A stretch of 64,000 bases of DNA from Rheinheimera pacifica (GTDB taxonomy: Bacteria > Pseudomonadota > Gammaproteobacteria > Enterobacterales > Alteromonadaceae): NCBI RefSeq assembly GCF_024809855.1, contig NZ_JANUEM010000019.1:1-64000 (forward strand), given 5' to 3'. Below the pieces are notes generated by a model. That model worked only from the letters and a program-made list of their open reading frames with translations. It ran no database searches and was not told the DNA's origin. The translations under genes and the position numbers were made by a program. Positions 25,244 to 34,145 of this stretch are shown here, piece after piece (the stretch's first letter is position 1; each line of letters starts with the position of its first letter).

Positions 25244-27292
25244 TTAAACAGGGCCGTTAATAGTAAGCGTAGTACATTGCCCTGATATCAGGCGTTGCAG
25301 CAGTTCATGGCCGGATAACAACTGCTGTTCATTGCCCATATTTAAAGATGCTACACCGATAATTTGATTACGCCCTTTTGTCTTGGCCTGATACAGCAGG
25401 TGATCAGCCAGTTTCAAGGCTGTTTCCCAGTACAGACTTTGCTGCTCTAAGTGTTTAACCGGCAAATAAATATAACCGCCACTCATGGTTACTCTGACGG
25501 GATTACCATTGGTATATAGTGGCTGGGCACCAATATCATACAAAATACGTTTTGCCAGCTCTGGCAAAGCCTCGGCCTGGCTGTGATGCAACACCAACAA
25601 AAACTCTTCACCACCCCAACGGATAGCTAAATCATCGGCACGGCACAGTGCTTTGAGCTTTTTAGCAACTTCGATCAGTATTTCATCTCCGCCGTCGTGG
25701 CCGGATACATCGTTAATATGTTTAAAGTGGTCAACATCAAGCAGAAAAATAGCATGGCTATCTGTTAATTGCCGCCGCTCTTCCGGCATATAGTTCTGCA
25801 GTGCGCGGCGGTTTAATAGCCCTGTAAGGGGGTCATGCAAAGATTGCTGCTGCAGCATTTCGTTGTTTTTACTCAGTAGCTGATTAACTTTGCGGCTACT
25901 GATATAGGCAAAAAATAACGAAGCAGCCATTAACAGTACCAGTAATACCGCAAGCAGGATCAATCGTTGGTTCAGTGTACGGTTGTCCAGCTCCTTGCGC
26001 TGTAACTCGGTTTGCTGCTCTAATAACTTAATTTGCAGCGCATTTTCTTCCGCCTGATAACGAATTTGCAGTTCACTAAATACTTTATCGCGCTCTGACT
26101 GAAAAAACTCATCTTTCAGCCGTATTTGCTCCTTCAATGCCTGTGCCTGCAACTCGTAGCGACCGGCAACTTCATAAGCATCGGCAAGCAGCCCTTTAAT
26201 CTGCGCAACCTGGCTTGCTGGTGCAAAAGAGCTGAATACTTCTATAGCACTTCGCATCTCATTAAGCCCGGTATCATGGTTACCACGTAATACCTTGATA
26301 TAGCCCAGATTGAAATCAATAACGGTGCCTTCGGTAATATTATTTGTGGCTGTGGCTATGTCTCGGGCGCGCTGCAAATATTGCTCGGCCTTATCATAGT
26401 GTTTTAGCAACAATAACGATGCCCCGGCATTATTGTAACTGGCAAGCTCTACCCGCAGATTTCCCTGCTCTTTGCCAATCTGTGCTGCCTGCAAAAAAGT
26501 GTCAATAATTTCAAGCGACAGGCCATTTAGTTCGCGCGCGGCATAAGCCCGGTTCAGATAGAGCTCTGGCAGGCGCTGTCGCAGATCATGCTTTAATGAG
26601 TCTTCAATGGTTTTATCCAGCAACTCCAGCGCCGCTTTAAAATTTTGCAGTGATAACTGAACTCTGGCAATTTGCAGGTTGAGAAATTGCCTGCGCCGGT
26701 GTGTGCTGACATCATCAGTATTATTGATAGCAGCATGAGCTTGCAGAAAATGCTCCAATGCAGCAGCAAACTGTCTGCTATTTTGCAGTACCTGTCCGAT
26801 AACACTATGAGTGTAATAGCGTGTATGGCTGCTGTTTACCGTTTCTAACTGTTGCTCAATAGCAGGTATAAGCTCCAGGCTTTTATCTGTATTGTTATTT
26901 TGTAAGTAAATCTCGGCTTTTACTGCCAGCAGTTCTGCCGTAGCCGCTGGCGAGGATTGTATTCTTGGTAAACTGAGAAAACTGTCAGCCAATGCCAGTG
27001 CTGCGGCAGTATCCTTATCGCCAAGCGCCAGCGACAAAACCTGATAGCCTCTTGCTCTGGCATAGCTTTCAACCGGAGTAGATTCATTTAACGCTGCAAT
27101 AATTTTGCTAAGTGTAACCTTATCTTCCGGGTAGTTGGCAAAGCCAATAAGCTTGTCCAACTGCTGCTCAAGTGCAGCATCAGTTTCCTGCCCCGCAGCA
27201 TAACTGTGGCTGATACTGAACAGCAAACAAATACAGCAAAAATATACTACCCGACGAGAAAGAGAGAATGGTTCAGGGCTGACAATTTTCAC
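25244..27292 (-). CDS. TPR-sensor diguanylate cyclase
   Basis: A 682-residue membrane protein. A Sec-type signal (about 12-33) leads into a periplasmic array of tetratricopeptide-like helices (about 35-400), a short coiled coil (400-440), one TM helix (443-465) and a cytoplasmic GGDEF domain with GGEEF at 560-564. An RxxD inhibitory site (R551-D554) lies five residues before it. It should synthesise cyclic-di-GMP in response to something bound by the periplasmic repeats. It starts at a GTG with a weak ribosome site. Its 3' end converges on pheA. Confidence 0.9.
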   Translation of the reverse strand: MKIVSPEPFSLSRRVVYFCCICLLFSISHSYAAGQETDAALEQQLDKLIGFANYPEDKVTLSKIIAALNESTPVESYARARGYQVLSLALGDKDTAAALALADSFLSLPRIQSSPAATAELLAVKAEIYLQNNNTDKSLELIPAIEQQLETVNSSHTRYYTHSVIGQVLQNSRQFAAALEHFLQAHAAINNTDDVSTHRRRQFLNLQIARVQLSLQNFKAALELLDKTIEDSLKHDLRQRLPELYLNRAYAARELNGLSLEIIDTFLQAAQIGKEQGNLRVELASYNNAGASLLLLKHYDKAEQYLQRARDIATATNNITEGTVIDFNLGYIKVLRGNHDTGLNEMRSAIEVFSSFAPASQVAQIKGLLADAYEVAGRYELQAQALKEQIRLKDEFFQSERDKVFSELQIRYQAEENALQIKLLEQQTELQRKELDNRTLNQRLILLAVLLVLLMAASLFFAYISSRKVNQLLSKNNEMLQQQSLHDPLTGLLNRRALQNYMPEERRQLTDSHAIFLLDVDHFKHINDVSGHDGGDEILIEVAKKLKALCRADDLAIRWGGEEFLLVLHHSQAEALPELAKRILYDIGAQPLYTNGNPVRVTMSGGYIYLPVKHLEQQSLYWETALKLADHLLYQAKTKGRNQIIGVASLNMGNEQQLLSGHELLQRLISGQCTTLTINGPV

Positions 27293-27593
27293 TTTAAAAT
27301 TCCTGCGTAGCGGCCAATATAAGCCGTCTGATAAGTCTCAGACAATAACAACTTTAGTTTATAAGCTATTGAGCATATTCATAAAAGATATTTTGCACAA
27401 AGTAACCTTTAAAAATGCTTTTATAAGCAACGCATTTTCATATTCAAATTCTTATTAACGTCAAGGTGCTGTGTCCACACAGGCACTACCATATTGCCGG
27501 TAAACAAAACCAGTAAGCTGTGTAGTTGGTTGCTCAACTTGCCAGTCATCCTATATGCGCATACCATATATGCATTCAACACATGGAGACACC
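27293..27593. other. AT-rich gap holding the ccdAB and cyclase promoters
   Basis: About 300 bases without a gene, between the divergent TPR-cyclase and ccdA starts. I see only A/T-rich promoter-like sequence and the palindromes listed separately at 27552-27575. Confidence 0.5.
27552..27575 (+). promoter_or_regulatory. Candidate CcdA operator
   Basis: Two adjacent palindromes, TATGCGCATA (27554-27563) and CATATATG (27565-27572), lie 20-40 bases before the ccdA start. CcdA-type antitoxins bind short palindromes at this position to repress their own operon. The assignment is by position only. Confidence 0.45.
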
Positions 27594-27842
27594 ATGATGA
27601 ACCATGCATACAACACTCAGGCGCCCAAAAAGCCAACTAATGTAAGTATAAACAGCGACTTACTAGAAAAAGCACGTGGCTTAAATATCAATCTGTCCGC
27701 CACGCTAGAGCAAGCGTTAGCAGAGCAATTACGCAGCGCCCAGCGCGCAAAATGGCTAAGCGAAAATAAAGACGCAATTATAGCTTATAACCAGTTTGTT
27801 GAAGCCAACGGCACTTTTAGTGACAGCGTAAGGAAATTTTAA
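27594..27842 (+). CDS. ccdA: CcdA-family antitoxin
   Basis: An 82-residue antitoxin that neutralises the CcdB gyrase poison and represses the operon. The ATG at 27594 follows GGAGAC. The N-terminal 40 residues fit a ribbon-helix-helix DNA-binding domain (PTNVSINSDLLEKARGLNINLS); the C-terminal 35 (KWLSENKDAIIAYNQFVEANG) match the flexible toxin-binding arm of F-plasmid CcdA. It overlaps ccdB by one base (TAATG), typical of translational coupling. The pair lies in the variable pheA-tyrA interval, far from any plasmid function. Confidence 0.93.
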   Translation: MMNHAYNTQAPKKPTNVSINSDLLEKARGLNINLSATLEQALAEQLRSAQRAKWLSENKDAIIAYNQFVEANGTFSDSVRKF

Positions 27843-28159
27843 TGGCGCAGTTTACTGCTTACGCTAACAGTAACCCGGTTACGCAAAAGCAGTATCCGTA
27901 TTTGCTGGATATTCAAAGCGACTTATTAAGCGAGCTGAAAACCACAGTAGTGATACCGCTATCCCCCGCCAAACAGGTTGCCGCTATCAGCCTGAGCCAG
28001 CTTAACCCTAATTTGATACTAAACGGTGAACAGCTTATCGCCATGACACAGGATTTGGCAGGAATTGATCGCCGCCAACTCGGCGCTGCAGCGGGCGATT
28101 TATCTACCTATCGCGCTGATATTATTGCTGCGTTAGACTTTATATTGTCGGGTATATAA
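27842..28159 (+). CDS. ccdB: CcdB-family DNA gyrase toxin
   Basis: A 105-residue toxin that traps DNA gyrase-DNA complexes. The family body is clear: FTAYANSNPVTQKQYPYLLD, LLSELKTTVVIPL and LNPNLILNGEQLIAMTQDLAG. In F-plasmid CcdB the last three residues, Trp-Gly-Ile, are needed for gyrase poisoning; here the end is Ser-Gly-Ile, so the Trp is replaced while Gly-Ile is kept. Chromosomal members often vary at that position, so the toxin may be active, weaker or retargeted. It is convergent with the HEPN-like gene, 34 bases away. Confidence 0.93.
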   Translation: MAQFTAYANSNPVTQKQYPYLLDIQSDLLSELKTTVVIPLSPAKQVAAISLSQLNPNLILNGEQLIAMTQDLAGIDRRQLGAAAGDLSTYRADIIAALDFILSGI

Positions 28160-28193
28160 CCACTGAGTTAATTCCTTGATGCTGTGTGTAGCT

Positions 28194-29300
28194 TTACTCG
28201 TGAGATGTTTGTACGCCTCCAATTATATTAGAGCTATCAAATATTATTCTCTGTGGTTTTACAGGACTTCGATCTGCGAATTGAAGCGCTAATAAAGATA
28301 TTTTGCCTAAGACATCGTAGCAATATTCAAGTCCATCTATATGATCGCCGTCATCCTTCCCGACACCTATGTATTTATTAAGCTGCTCTTCAAAACTTTT
28401 GAACATACTCCCATTTGCTCTAGATATTGAAATTTCATGAGGATTTTTTGGTATCGGACAACATATGCTGGGAATTTCCCCCCCTGATATATTTTTCGTT
28501 TTAGTTATTACGAATAGCTTTCTTTCTGCCTGAGCCAATGGAGCAGAGTGAACCACCAGATCTCTGTATTCTCCAAGCTCCTTTAACCACCCCGATTTGC
28601 TTGTGATTTTGTCAAGCATCTGAATCAACGGATCGTTAAGATTCTCTCCATTCATACAGTGTTTTTTTAATCCGGCCATTGTAGTGATATTTAGACTTTT
28701 CTGATTTTTCGGTAAAGGAAACAGAAAATTTGCTGAAAATTCAGCCAGATAATCTCTCAGAATACAGATGTCAATTAGGAAAGATTGTATGGCTAAATAA
28801 CAAAGCCAAGTATAACCGTTCAGGAAACTGCTATTTCGCGAAAAATCTTTTTGTTCAGCGATAGAGAGAAGTTGCGCATAGTAACTATCTGATAGTTCTT
28901 TTAGTCTCCAGCCACACACACGAAGTTGCTGCGAGACTCTACTAGCGACATCCCATAAACGTCCATTTTCAGCCTTATGCGCCCCAGTACCGATATCCCC
29001 CCAAAGATGAACGGCTTCTTCGCTGCTCCAAATTTTGTTTACTGATTTGTAGTAAGAACCCCACTCCGGAATATCGGTACCTTTAAACTGGCCTGAATGT
29101 GTAAAAAATTCTATTCCCAGTATAGGTAGCCCCACCTCCTCAATACTGCTGAATAGAGCCCTATAACTAGATGTTTGAAAGGTAGCTATTTTACCATTAA
29201 TGGCATTTGGACTTATCTTTACCGAAGGCCCGTATCCATTGATCAACCTAATTCCTCCCGCAGAATGAACAATTCTGTATGCCAACCATTCGTTTTCCAT
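28194..29300 (-). CDS. Unrecognised protein with a HEPN-like RDxxxH motif
   Basis: A 368-residue cytoplasmic-looking protein I cannot assign. No signal peptide. A hydrophobic helical stretch runs from about 158 to 194 (containing WLCYLAIQSFLIDIC). At 246-251 the sequence RDLVVH sits at the end of a predicted helix (WLKELGEY before it), matching the R-[NDH]-x3-H signature of HEPN-superfamily RNases and RNA-binding proteins; the relation is inference. The gene is visibly richer in A/T and less biased in codons than its neighbours, and lies alone, convergent with ccdAB, in the variable interval. A recently acquired accessory or defence gene is a fair guess, not shown. Confidence 0.7.
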   Translation of the reverse strand: MENEWLAYRIVHSAGGIRLINGYGPSVKISPNAINGKIATFQTSSYRALFSSIEEVGLPILGIEFFTHSGQFKGTDIPEWGSYYKSVNKIWSSEEAVHLWGDIGTGAHKAENGRLWDVASRVSQQLRVCGWRLKELSDSYYAQLLSIAEQKDFSRNSSFLNGYTWLCYLAIQSFLIDICILRDYLAEFSANFLFPLPKNQKSLNITTMAGLKKHCMNGENLNDPLIQMLDKITSKSGWLKELGEYRDLVVHSAPLAQAERKLFVITKTKNISGGEIPSICCPIPKNPHEISISRANGSMFKSFEEQLNKYIGVGKDDGDHIDGLEYCYDVLGKISLLALQFADRSPVKPQRIIFDSSNIIGGVQTSHE

Positions 29301-29383
29301 AACAACACCACCTTTTCATACTGCTCTTACATCTAACGATCAGTTTTCGCTGAAAACAATATTTTAGTTATTCAGGACTTACT

Positions 29384-29779
29384 TTATCTCTGATACAACT
29401 CCAGCGGCAGGCCGTCGGGGTCTTGAAAGAAGGTAAAGGCTTTGCCGGTAAACTCGTCGGTGCGGATCGGTTCTACCGCTACGCCGTTTTGCGTTAAGTA
29501 ATCAGCAAATTCTGCCACGCTGTCTACCACAAACGCCAGATGGCGCAGGCCCTGCGCTTCGGGTTTACTTGGCCTGGGCGGCGGATTTGGAAAGCTGAAT
29601 AACTCAATTTGGTTACCGTTTGGCAAGGCTAAATCCAGCTTCCAGGAATCGCGTGCAGCGCGGTAGTTTTCAGCAAGAACAGTTAAGCCCAACAACCCGG
29701 TGTAAAACTGCTTTGAACGGGCATAATCGCTGCAAATTATCGCCACATGGTGAATGGCGCTAAGCGTTGGTCGTGGCAT
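29384..29779 (-). CDS. VOC-family glyoxalase-like protein (YaeR type)
   Basis: A 131-residue vicinal-oxygen-chelate protein. It aligns along its whole length with E. coli YaeR (129 residues): HHVAIICSDYARSKQFY, RDSWKLDL, ELFSFPNPPPRPS, GLRHLAFVVD and DPDGLPLELYQ. The two beta-alpha-beta-beta-beta modules carry metal-ligand candidates: a His in the first strand, Glu in IELFSF, His in LRHLAF and Glu in PLELY. YaeR proteins are thought to be metal-dependent glyoxalase-like enzymes, but the substrate is not established. It follows the TPR gene on the same strand. Confidence 0.9.
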   Translation of the reverse strand: MPRPTLSAIHHVAIICSDYARSKQFYTGLLGLTVLAENYRAARDSWKLDLALPNGNQIELFSFPNPPPRPSKPEAQGLRHLAFVVDSVAEFADYLTQNGVAVEPIRTDEFTGKAFTFFQDPDGLPLELYQR

Positions 29780-29826
29780 AAAAAAGCCCTGATACTCTGG
29801 TACAGTAAGCTAAGGCCTTAAGTGTA

Positions 29827-30807
29827 TCAGAGCAACTTTTGCAGCTCACCTTTTAACTCTTTGTCCTGTGTTGATGCCAGCAGCGGTTTTAAAATTTCTT
29901 CTGCTTTAGCCTGTTGCTGCTGCGCTATATATAACTGGCCTAAACGCAACTTTGCCCAGTCGATATTATCTGCCGCTGGCTGCTGCGCGATAAACTGCTG
30001 TAAAGCGCTAATGCCTTTATCAACAGCTAGCCCACCTTTTACTACCGAACGGCCGATTTGATACAGCGCCTGAGCTTGCGCAGCGGCGGCTTCATCATCG
30101 CTTGCAGGCGTGGCCAACGCCTGGTCAAACAATACTATTGCTTTAACATGCTCATCAACGCGGGAAAAGGCAATACCACGCTGCAGGTAGGTTTCCGGCC
30201 GCTGCGTTAGCAGCTCATCTTTGGCTAAAATCGCATCAAACACCGCATCATCCTGCAAGTTAGAGGCATTTAACTGCAATAAAGCGCCTTGTAAGGGATC
30301 AATCTGCTTTAACTGCTCTGCAAGTTGTAAAGCTTTGTCTTTATCGCCACCGGCAATACCGGGTGCCTGGGCAAGAAAGCTACCCAGCGCTATATAGCTG
30401 CGCGGATTTTCCGGTGCCAGTTTAAGGGCGGTTTCATAGGCTTTTTTGCAGCGCTTAGCATACCCCAGCGCACTTAACATACTGGCAGAAGACGCCAGAT
30501 TACAGCTTACCGTAGCATACCAATGCTGATAGTCTGCGTTTTTGCTATCAAGCTTTACGGCTTTTTCCAGCAAGTCTTCTGCTTTGTCTGCGTTGTTTAA
30601 CAGTGCCTCGGTTTGCCCCAGCAAGGCCAGCAACTGGGCATCTTTGGTTTTTTTAGTGACCAAAGGCGTCAATAATGTGTGTGCCGCCTGAGCATCTTTG
30701 GCTTGCCATAGAGCTTTAACCTGTGCGGTCAATGCCTGCGGATCAGGAGAATTAGCAAGCACGCTACTGCTGAGTATCAGGCCGGAAAAAAACAGGATGC
30801 TACGCAT
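29827..30807 (-). CDS. Exported tetratricopeptide-repeat protein
   Basis: A 326-residue periplasmic protein. The ATG at 30807 follows GGAG by seven bases and begins a Sec signal peptide ending VLA. The rest is a chain of TPR helices (AKDAQAAHTLL, NADKAEDLLEKAVKLDSKNAD, YETALKLAPENPRSYIALGS, AKAEEILKPLL). Such proteins are scaffolds; no enzymatic motif is visible and the partner is unknown. It lies between the beta-CASP nuclease and VOC genes on the same strand. Confidence 0.85.
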   Translation of the reverse strand: MRSILFFSGLILSSSVLANSPDPQALTAQVKALWQAKDAQAAHTLLTPLVTKKTKDAQLLALLGQTEALLNNADKAEDLLEKAVKLDSKNADYQHWYATVSCNLASSASMLSALGYAKRCKKAYETALKLAPENPRSYIALGSFLAQAPGIAGGDKDKALQLAEQLKQIDPLQGALLQLNASNLQDDAVFDAILAKDELLTQRPETYLQRGIAFSRVDEHVKAIVLFDQALATPASDDEAAAAQAQALYQIGRSVVKGGLAVDKGISALQQFIAQQPAADNIDWAKLRLGQLYIAQQQQAKAEEILKPLLASTQDKELKGELQKLL

Positions 30808-30911
30808 TGTGCTACTCCGTATCGCGCTGCTGTCATTCAGGTAGCAAACACTATAAGCCACAGCACGCGCCCCTGACCATAGCCCAAAAGTAACAAAATG
30901 TATGTTAACGC

Positions 30912-32318
30912 TTATAGTTCAATAACATCGCCTTTAGCCGGAATTTTTGCCACTATGCCAAGCTGTGCCAGCACCTGTTGCAGCACTGCTTGTGCCTCTG
31001 GCTCGCCATGTACTAAATAAAACTGTGGCTGCCCGCCGATGGCCTGCGCCCAGTCTAACAGTTCACTCTGGCCAGCATGAGCCGAAAAACCACCAATGGT
31101 ATGTACTTTGGCTTTTACTACTATTTCCTGACCAAACAGTTTTACCCGCCGCTCGCCATCTACCAGGCGTCGGCCTAAAGTGCCTTGCGCCTGAAAACCA
31201 ACAAAAATAAGATGGTTCGAGCTTTTCCATAAGTTGTGTTTTAAATGATGCACAATACGGCCACCATTACACATACCACTACCGGCAATAATAATAGCCC
31301 CGCCGCTAACACGGTTTATCGCCATTGATTCTTCCACGCTTTCAGTCAAACGTAGCATAGGCAGTAAATCTTCCAACAGCATGCCTTTTCTAAAACCAAT
31401 AGCGGCTAAGTCTTTTTGCTCCAGACTGTGCAGGTAGTTGTTATAAATACTGGTAATGCTAATAGCCATTGGGCTATCAAGAAACACCAGCCGCTGTTTT
31501 AACCGGCCCTGATGATGCAGCAGTGCCAGGTAATACAAGATCTCCTGCGAACGGCCAAGCGCAAAAGCCGGGATAAACACGTTACCACCATCTTTATTAG
31601 CGTGCTCCAGCGCAGTAGCCAGCTCTTCCAGCGAGTTATCAATATTCTGGTGATTACGATTACCGTAGGTGCTTTCCATCAGCACGATATCAGCCTGACC
31701 AATGTCAGTGGGGTCGTGCATCAGCACTGTTGCCGGGTTACCTAAGTCACCGGAAAACACCAGTTTTCGCATGGCTTTACTGCCTTTAAGCCATAATTGC
31801 ACTATAGCCGAGCCCAGAATATGCCCGGCATCGGCAAACTCCAGCTCTAAGCCCGGCAGTGGTGTAACACGCTTTTTGTAGCTAAGTGTTTCACACAACT
31901 GCGCTACGCGCTCGGCATCAGCTAGTGATAACACCGGGTCTTGCAACTTTTTACCCGAGCGCGCCGCTTTTTTGTTTTGCCATTCCAGATCTTTTAAATA
32001 CAGATGCACGGAGTCTTTCAGCAGTATTGGCAACAGCTCAGCGGTGCCGGGAGTGCAAAGTATTTTGCCGTCAAAACCGCGAGCAACCAACAGCGGCAGC
32101 AGGCCGCTATGGTCGATATGGGCGTGGGATAAAATAACTAAATCAATATCTTTGGGCCTAAAGGCAAAATGAAATTTATGCCACTCCCGAATTTGATCAG
32201 CGCCCTGCACCATACCGCAGTCCAGCAAAATTTGCTGATTATTAACGCGTATAAGATAGCAAGAGCCGGTAACCTGCTGAGCAGCTCCGATAAAACTAAG
32301 CGTGGCAGAAAGGGGCAT
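30912..32318 (-). CDS. Metallo-beta-lactamase/beta-CASP nuclease
   Basis: A 468-residue zinc nuclease of the CPSF-73/RNase J-like group, expected to process RNA. The metal motif SHAHIDHSG is present, with later ligands in DAGHILGS and FSGDLG. The beta-CASP part follows with MESTYGNR, FALGRSQE and GSGMCNGGRIVHHL, then FSAHAGQ and LVHGE near the end. I choose the ATG at 32318, with an AAAGGAT ribosome site before it, over an upstream TTG. The promoter region is shared with the divergent LOG gene. Confidence 0.92.
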   Translation of the reverse strand: MPLSATLSFIGAAQQVTGSCYLIRVNNQQILLDCGMVQGADQIREWHKFHFAFRPKDIDLVILSHAHIDHSGLLPLLVARGFDGKILCTPGTAELLPILLKDSVHLYLKDLEWQNKKAARSGKKLQDPVLSLADAERVAQLCETLSYKKRVTPLPGLELEFADAGHILGSAIVQLWLKGSKAMRKLVFSGDLGNPATVLMHDPTDIGQADIVLMESTYGNRNHQNIDNSLEELATALEHANKDGGNVFIPAFALGRSQEILYYLALLHHQGRLKQRLVFLDSPMAISITSIYNNYLHSLEQKDLAAIGFRKGMLLEDLLPMLRLTESVEESMAINRVSGGAIIIAGSGMCNGGRIVHHLKHNLWKSSNHLIFVGFQAQGTLGRRLVDGERRVKLFGQEIVVKAKVHTIGGFSAHAGQSELLDWAQAIGGQPQFYLVHGEPEAQAVLQQVLAQLGIVAKIPAKGDVIEL

Positions 32319-32475
32319 AAGGGGTATCCTTTTCAATTGACTAACGTCAGTTATACCGCAACAGTCAGGCCTAAAGGTTAGCCTATATCAAACAAGATGG
32401 CAGTTTTTACATTTTTACCCCTGCCGATTATCTGTATAGTTAGTCGCTAAAGTACGTAGCGTTAAAGGAGCCGTT

Positions 32476-33357
32476 ATGACAACTGATCCGCATCAACTAC
32501 ACGAGCGCCATCTGGCGTCGGCACAGCAATCGTTGGACGCAATATCCAGGTTGCAGGACCATAGCTCTTACCGGCTGGCGTTTGCCGACAATGAATTTTT
32601 AATGCAGGACGAGCTACGCCATGTGCGCCTGCAACTGGAGTATTTAAAACCACAGCTGGTGCTAGAGCAGCACAATATCACCGCTACCATAGTAGTTTTT
32701 GGCAGCGCGCGGTTTTTATCGCCGGAGCAGGCCAAAACGGCTGTAGCACTTGCAGAACAACAATGTGCAGAAAACAATACCCCTGACAACCAGCAGGCAC
32801 TGGTGCGGGCCCAAAAGCAGCAGGCTAACAGCAGGTATTATGCAGCAGCCCAGCATTTTTCTGCTTTAGCAGCCCGTTACAGCTGTTGCAACCCAGACTG
32901 CGCCATGACGATTATCAGCGGCGGAGGCCCTGGCGTGATGGAAGCGGCAAACCGCGGCGCAATGGACGCCGGTGGCGAAAGTATAGGCTTAAACATTGTG
33001 CTGCCAAGAGAGCAGCAACCTAACCCTTACATTACACCGCAGTTTTGTTTTCAGTTTCACTATTTTGCTATTCGTAAAATGCACTTTTTACAGCGCGCCC
33101 GGGCTTTAGTAGCCTTTCCCGGTGGTTTTGGGACTTTAGATGAGCTGTTTGAAACACTCACCCTTATTCAAACCAAAAAAGCCGCGCGGGTGCCGGTAAT
33201 TTTATACGACAAAGCCTTCTGGCAAAAACTGATTAACTTTGACATGCTGGTAGAAGAAGGCGTGATCAGCGCCTCAGATCTGGAACTGATCCAGTACGCT
33301 GATACACCCGGGCAAGCCTGGCAGCTGATTCTGGATTACTATCAGTTGAAAGTTTAA
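32476..33357 (+). CDS. LOG-family (TIGR00730) nucleotide phosphoribohydrolase-like protein
   Basis: A 293-residue Rossmann-fold protein of the lysine-decarboxylase-like/LOG family. Members cleave the N-glycosidic bond of nucleoside monophosphates. Seen are FGSARF (the P-loop-like start), SGGGPGVMEAANRGA and PGGFGTLDELFETLTL, which contain the family's Arg and Glu catalytic residues. The N-terminal 75 residues are an extra helical region. The gene has a good AAAGGAG ribosome site. It ends 41 bases before a remnant of the tyrA 3' end. Confidence 0.9.
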   Translation: MTTDPHQLHERHLASAQQSLDAISRLQDHSSYRLAFADNEFLMQDELRHVRLQLEYLKPQLVLEQHNITATIVVFGSARFLSPEQAKTAVALAEQQCAENNTPDNQQALVRAQKQQANSRYYAAAQHFSALAARYSCCNPDCAMTIISGGGPGVMEAANRGAMDAGGESIGLNIVLPREQQPNPYITPQFCFQFHYFAIRKMHFLQRARALVAFPGGFGTLDELFETLTLIQTKKAARVPVILYDKAFWQKLINFDMLVEEGVISASDLELIQYADTPGQAWQLILDYYQLKV

Positions 33358-33398
33358 CTGGTAACTGATTGCAGCAGAACCTGCTGTCAGCACGCTAA

Positions 33399-33499
33399 CT
33401 GCGGCTATCAGCAGCTTTTTGCTCTCTTGTAAAAACTGCCCGGCAAGGTCACCAAAAAACTGCTGGCCTTTACCAAACTGCGCCATTAAACCGGCTTTG
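33399..33499 (-). pseudogene. Remnant of the tyrA 3' end (left copy of a direct repeat)
   Basis: These 101 bases repeat the last 114 bases of tyrA (37638-37751) with two substitutions and one 13-base deletion, which lies between two TTTGC copies and shifts the frame at the C-terminus. The encoded MAQFGKGQQFFGDLAGQFL stretch is intact, but there is no upstream gene body. Similarity ends sharply at 33499/33500. It bounds the pilus cluster on the left. Confidence 0.9.
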
Positions 33500-33627
33500 C
33501 CCCTGCAAAAATTCTACATAAAATTTATAAGTCCGCTATATTTGCCCCAATTGGATATATACGCTTTACTTATCAACAATAAATTCATATCAATCGGTAC
33601 CAATAAGCAACTGCAGGGGTCAGTACC

Positions 33628-34134
33628 ATGCTCAAAATAACCCATACATTTCCGACTTTATTTTTGGGCGCAGCTGCGCTGGCCGCACTAATCTTAAGCC
33701 CACCAACCCGGGGCGCTACCGTTACCACCACATTTAATGTAGGTGCAAATGTTGTTGATGATTGCCAGGTAAGTGCTACCAACATTGACTTTGGCGACTA
33801 CAGAGCGGTAACAGCTGCCGAACTGGATGCTAATTCTACTGTCGCCGTGCGATGTACTCTGGCTACCGCATATGAGATTGGCCTTGATCAGGGGCTTGGT
33901 GGCTCTTCTGTCACCGATAGAAAAATGCTGCAAGGTGCAAACGAGCTGAGTTATCAGTTGTTCCGCGATCCAGGCCGCACTCAGAACTGGGGGAACACCT
34001 TAACCAGCGATACCGTAGCTGGTACCGGCACCGGTGTTAGCCAGAATTTCCAGGTGTATGGCCGTATTCCGCCTAACCAGAATGTAGCCACAGGCACTTA
34101 CTCTGACACTATTACTGTAACCGTTACTTTTTAG
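33628..34134 (+). CDS. Spore-coat-U (Csu-type) pilin subunit
   Basis: A 168-residue exported SCPU-domain protein, likely the main subunit of a Csu-type (archaic chaperone-usher) pilus. Signal peptide to about residue 30; the mature start ATVTTTFNVGANVVDDCQV carries the donor-strand region and the first Cys, with the partner Cys in VRCTL. The end YGRIPPNQNVATGTYSDTITVTVTF is the classic SCPU close. First of four genes in an operon: subunit, chaperone, usher, subunit. The ribosome site is GGGG about 8 bases before the ATG. Confidence 0.92.
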   Translation: MLKITHTFPTLFLGAAALAALILSPPTRGATVTTTFNVGANVVDDCQVSATNIDFGDYRAVTAAELDANSTVAVRCTLATAYEIGLDQGLGGSSVTDRKMLQGANELSYQLFRDPGRTQNWGNTLTSDTVAGTGTGVSQNFQVYGRIPPNQNVATGTYSDTITVTVTF

Positions 34135-34145
34135 TCTTGCCTGCG

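Noticed and set aside
29790-29830. Inverted repeat CTGATAC/GTATCAG before the VOC gene
   Set aside because: Short arms and a long spacer; likely chance or promoter context.
33274-33486. Open frame of about 70 codons resembling the TyrA C-terminus
   Set aside because: It is the tyrA remnant reading on into unrelated sequence that overlaps the LOG gene; treated as pseudogene, not as a protein.
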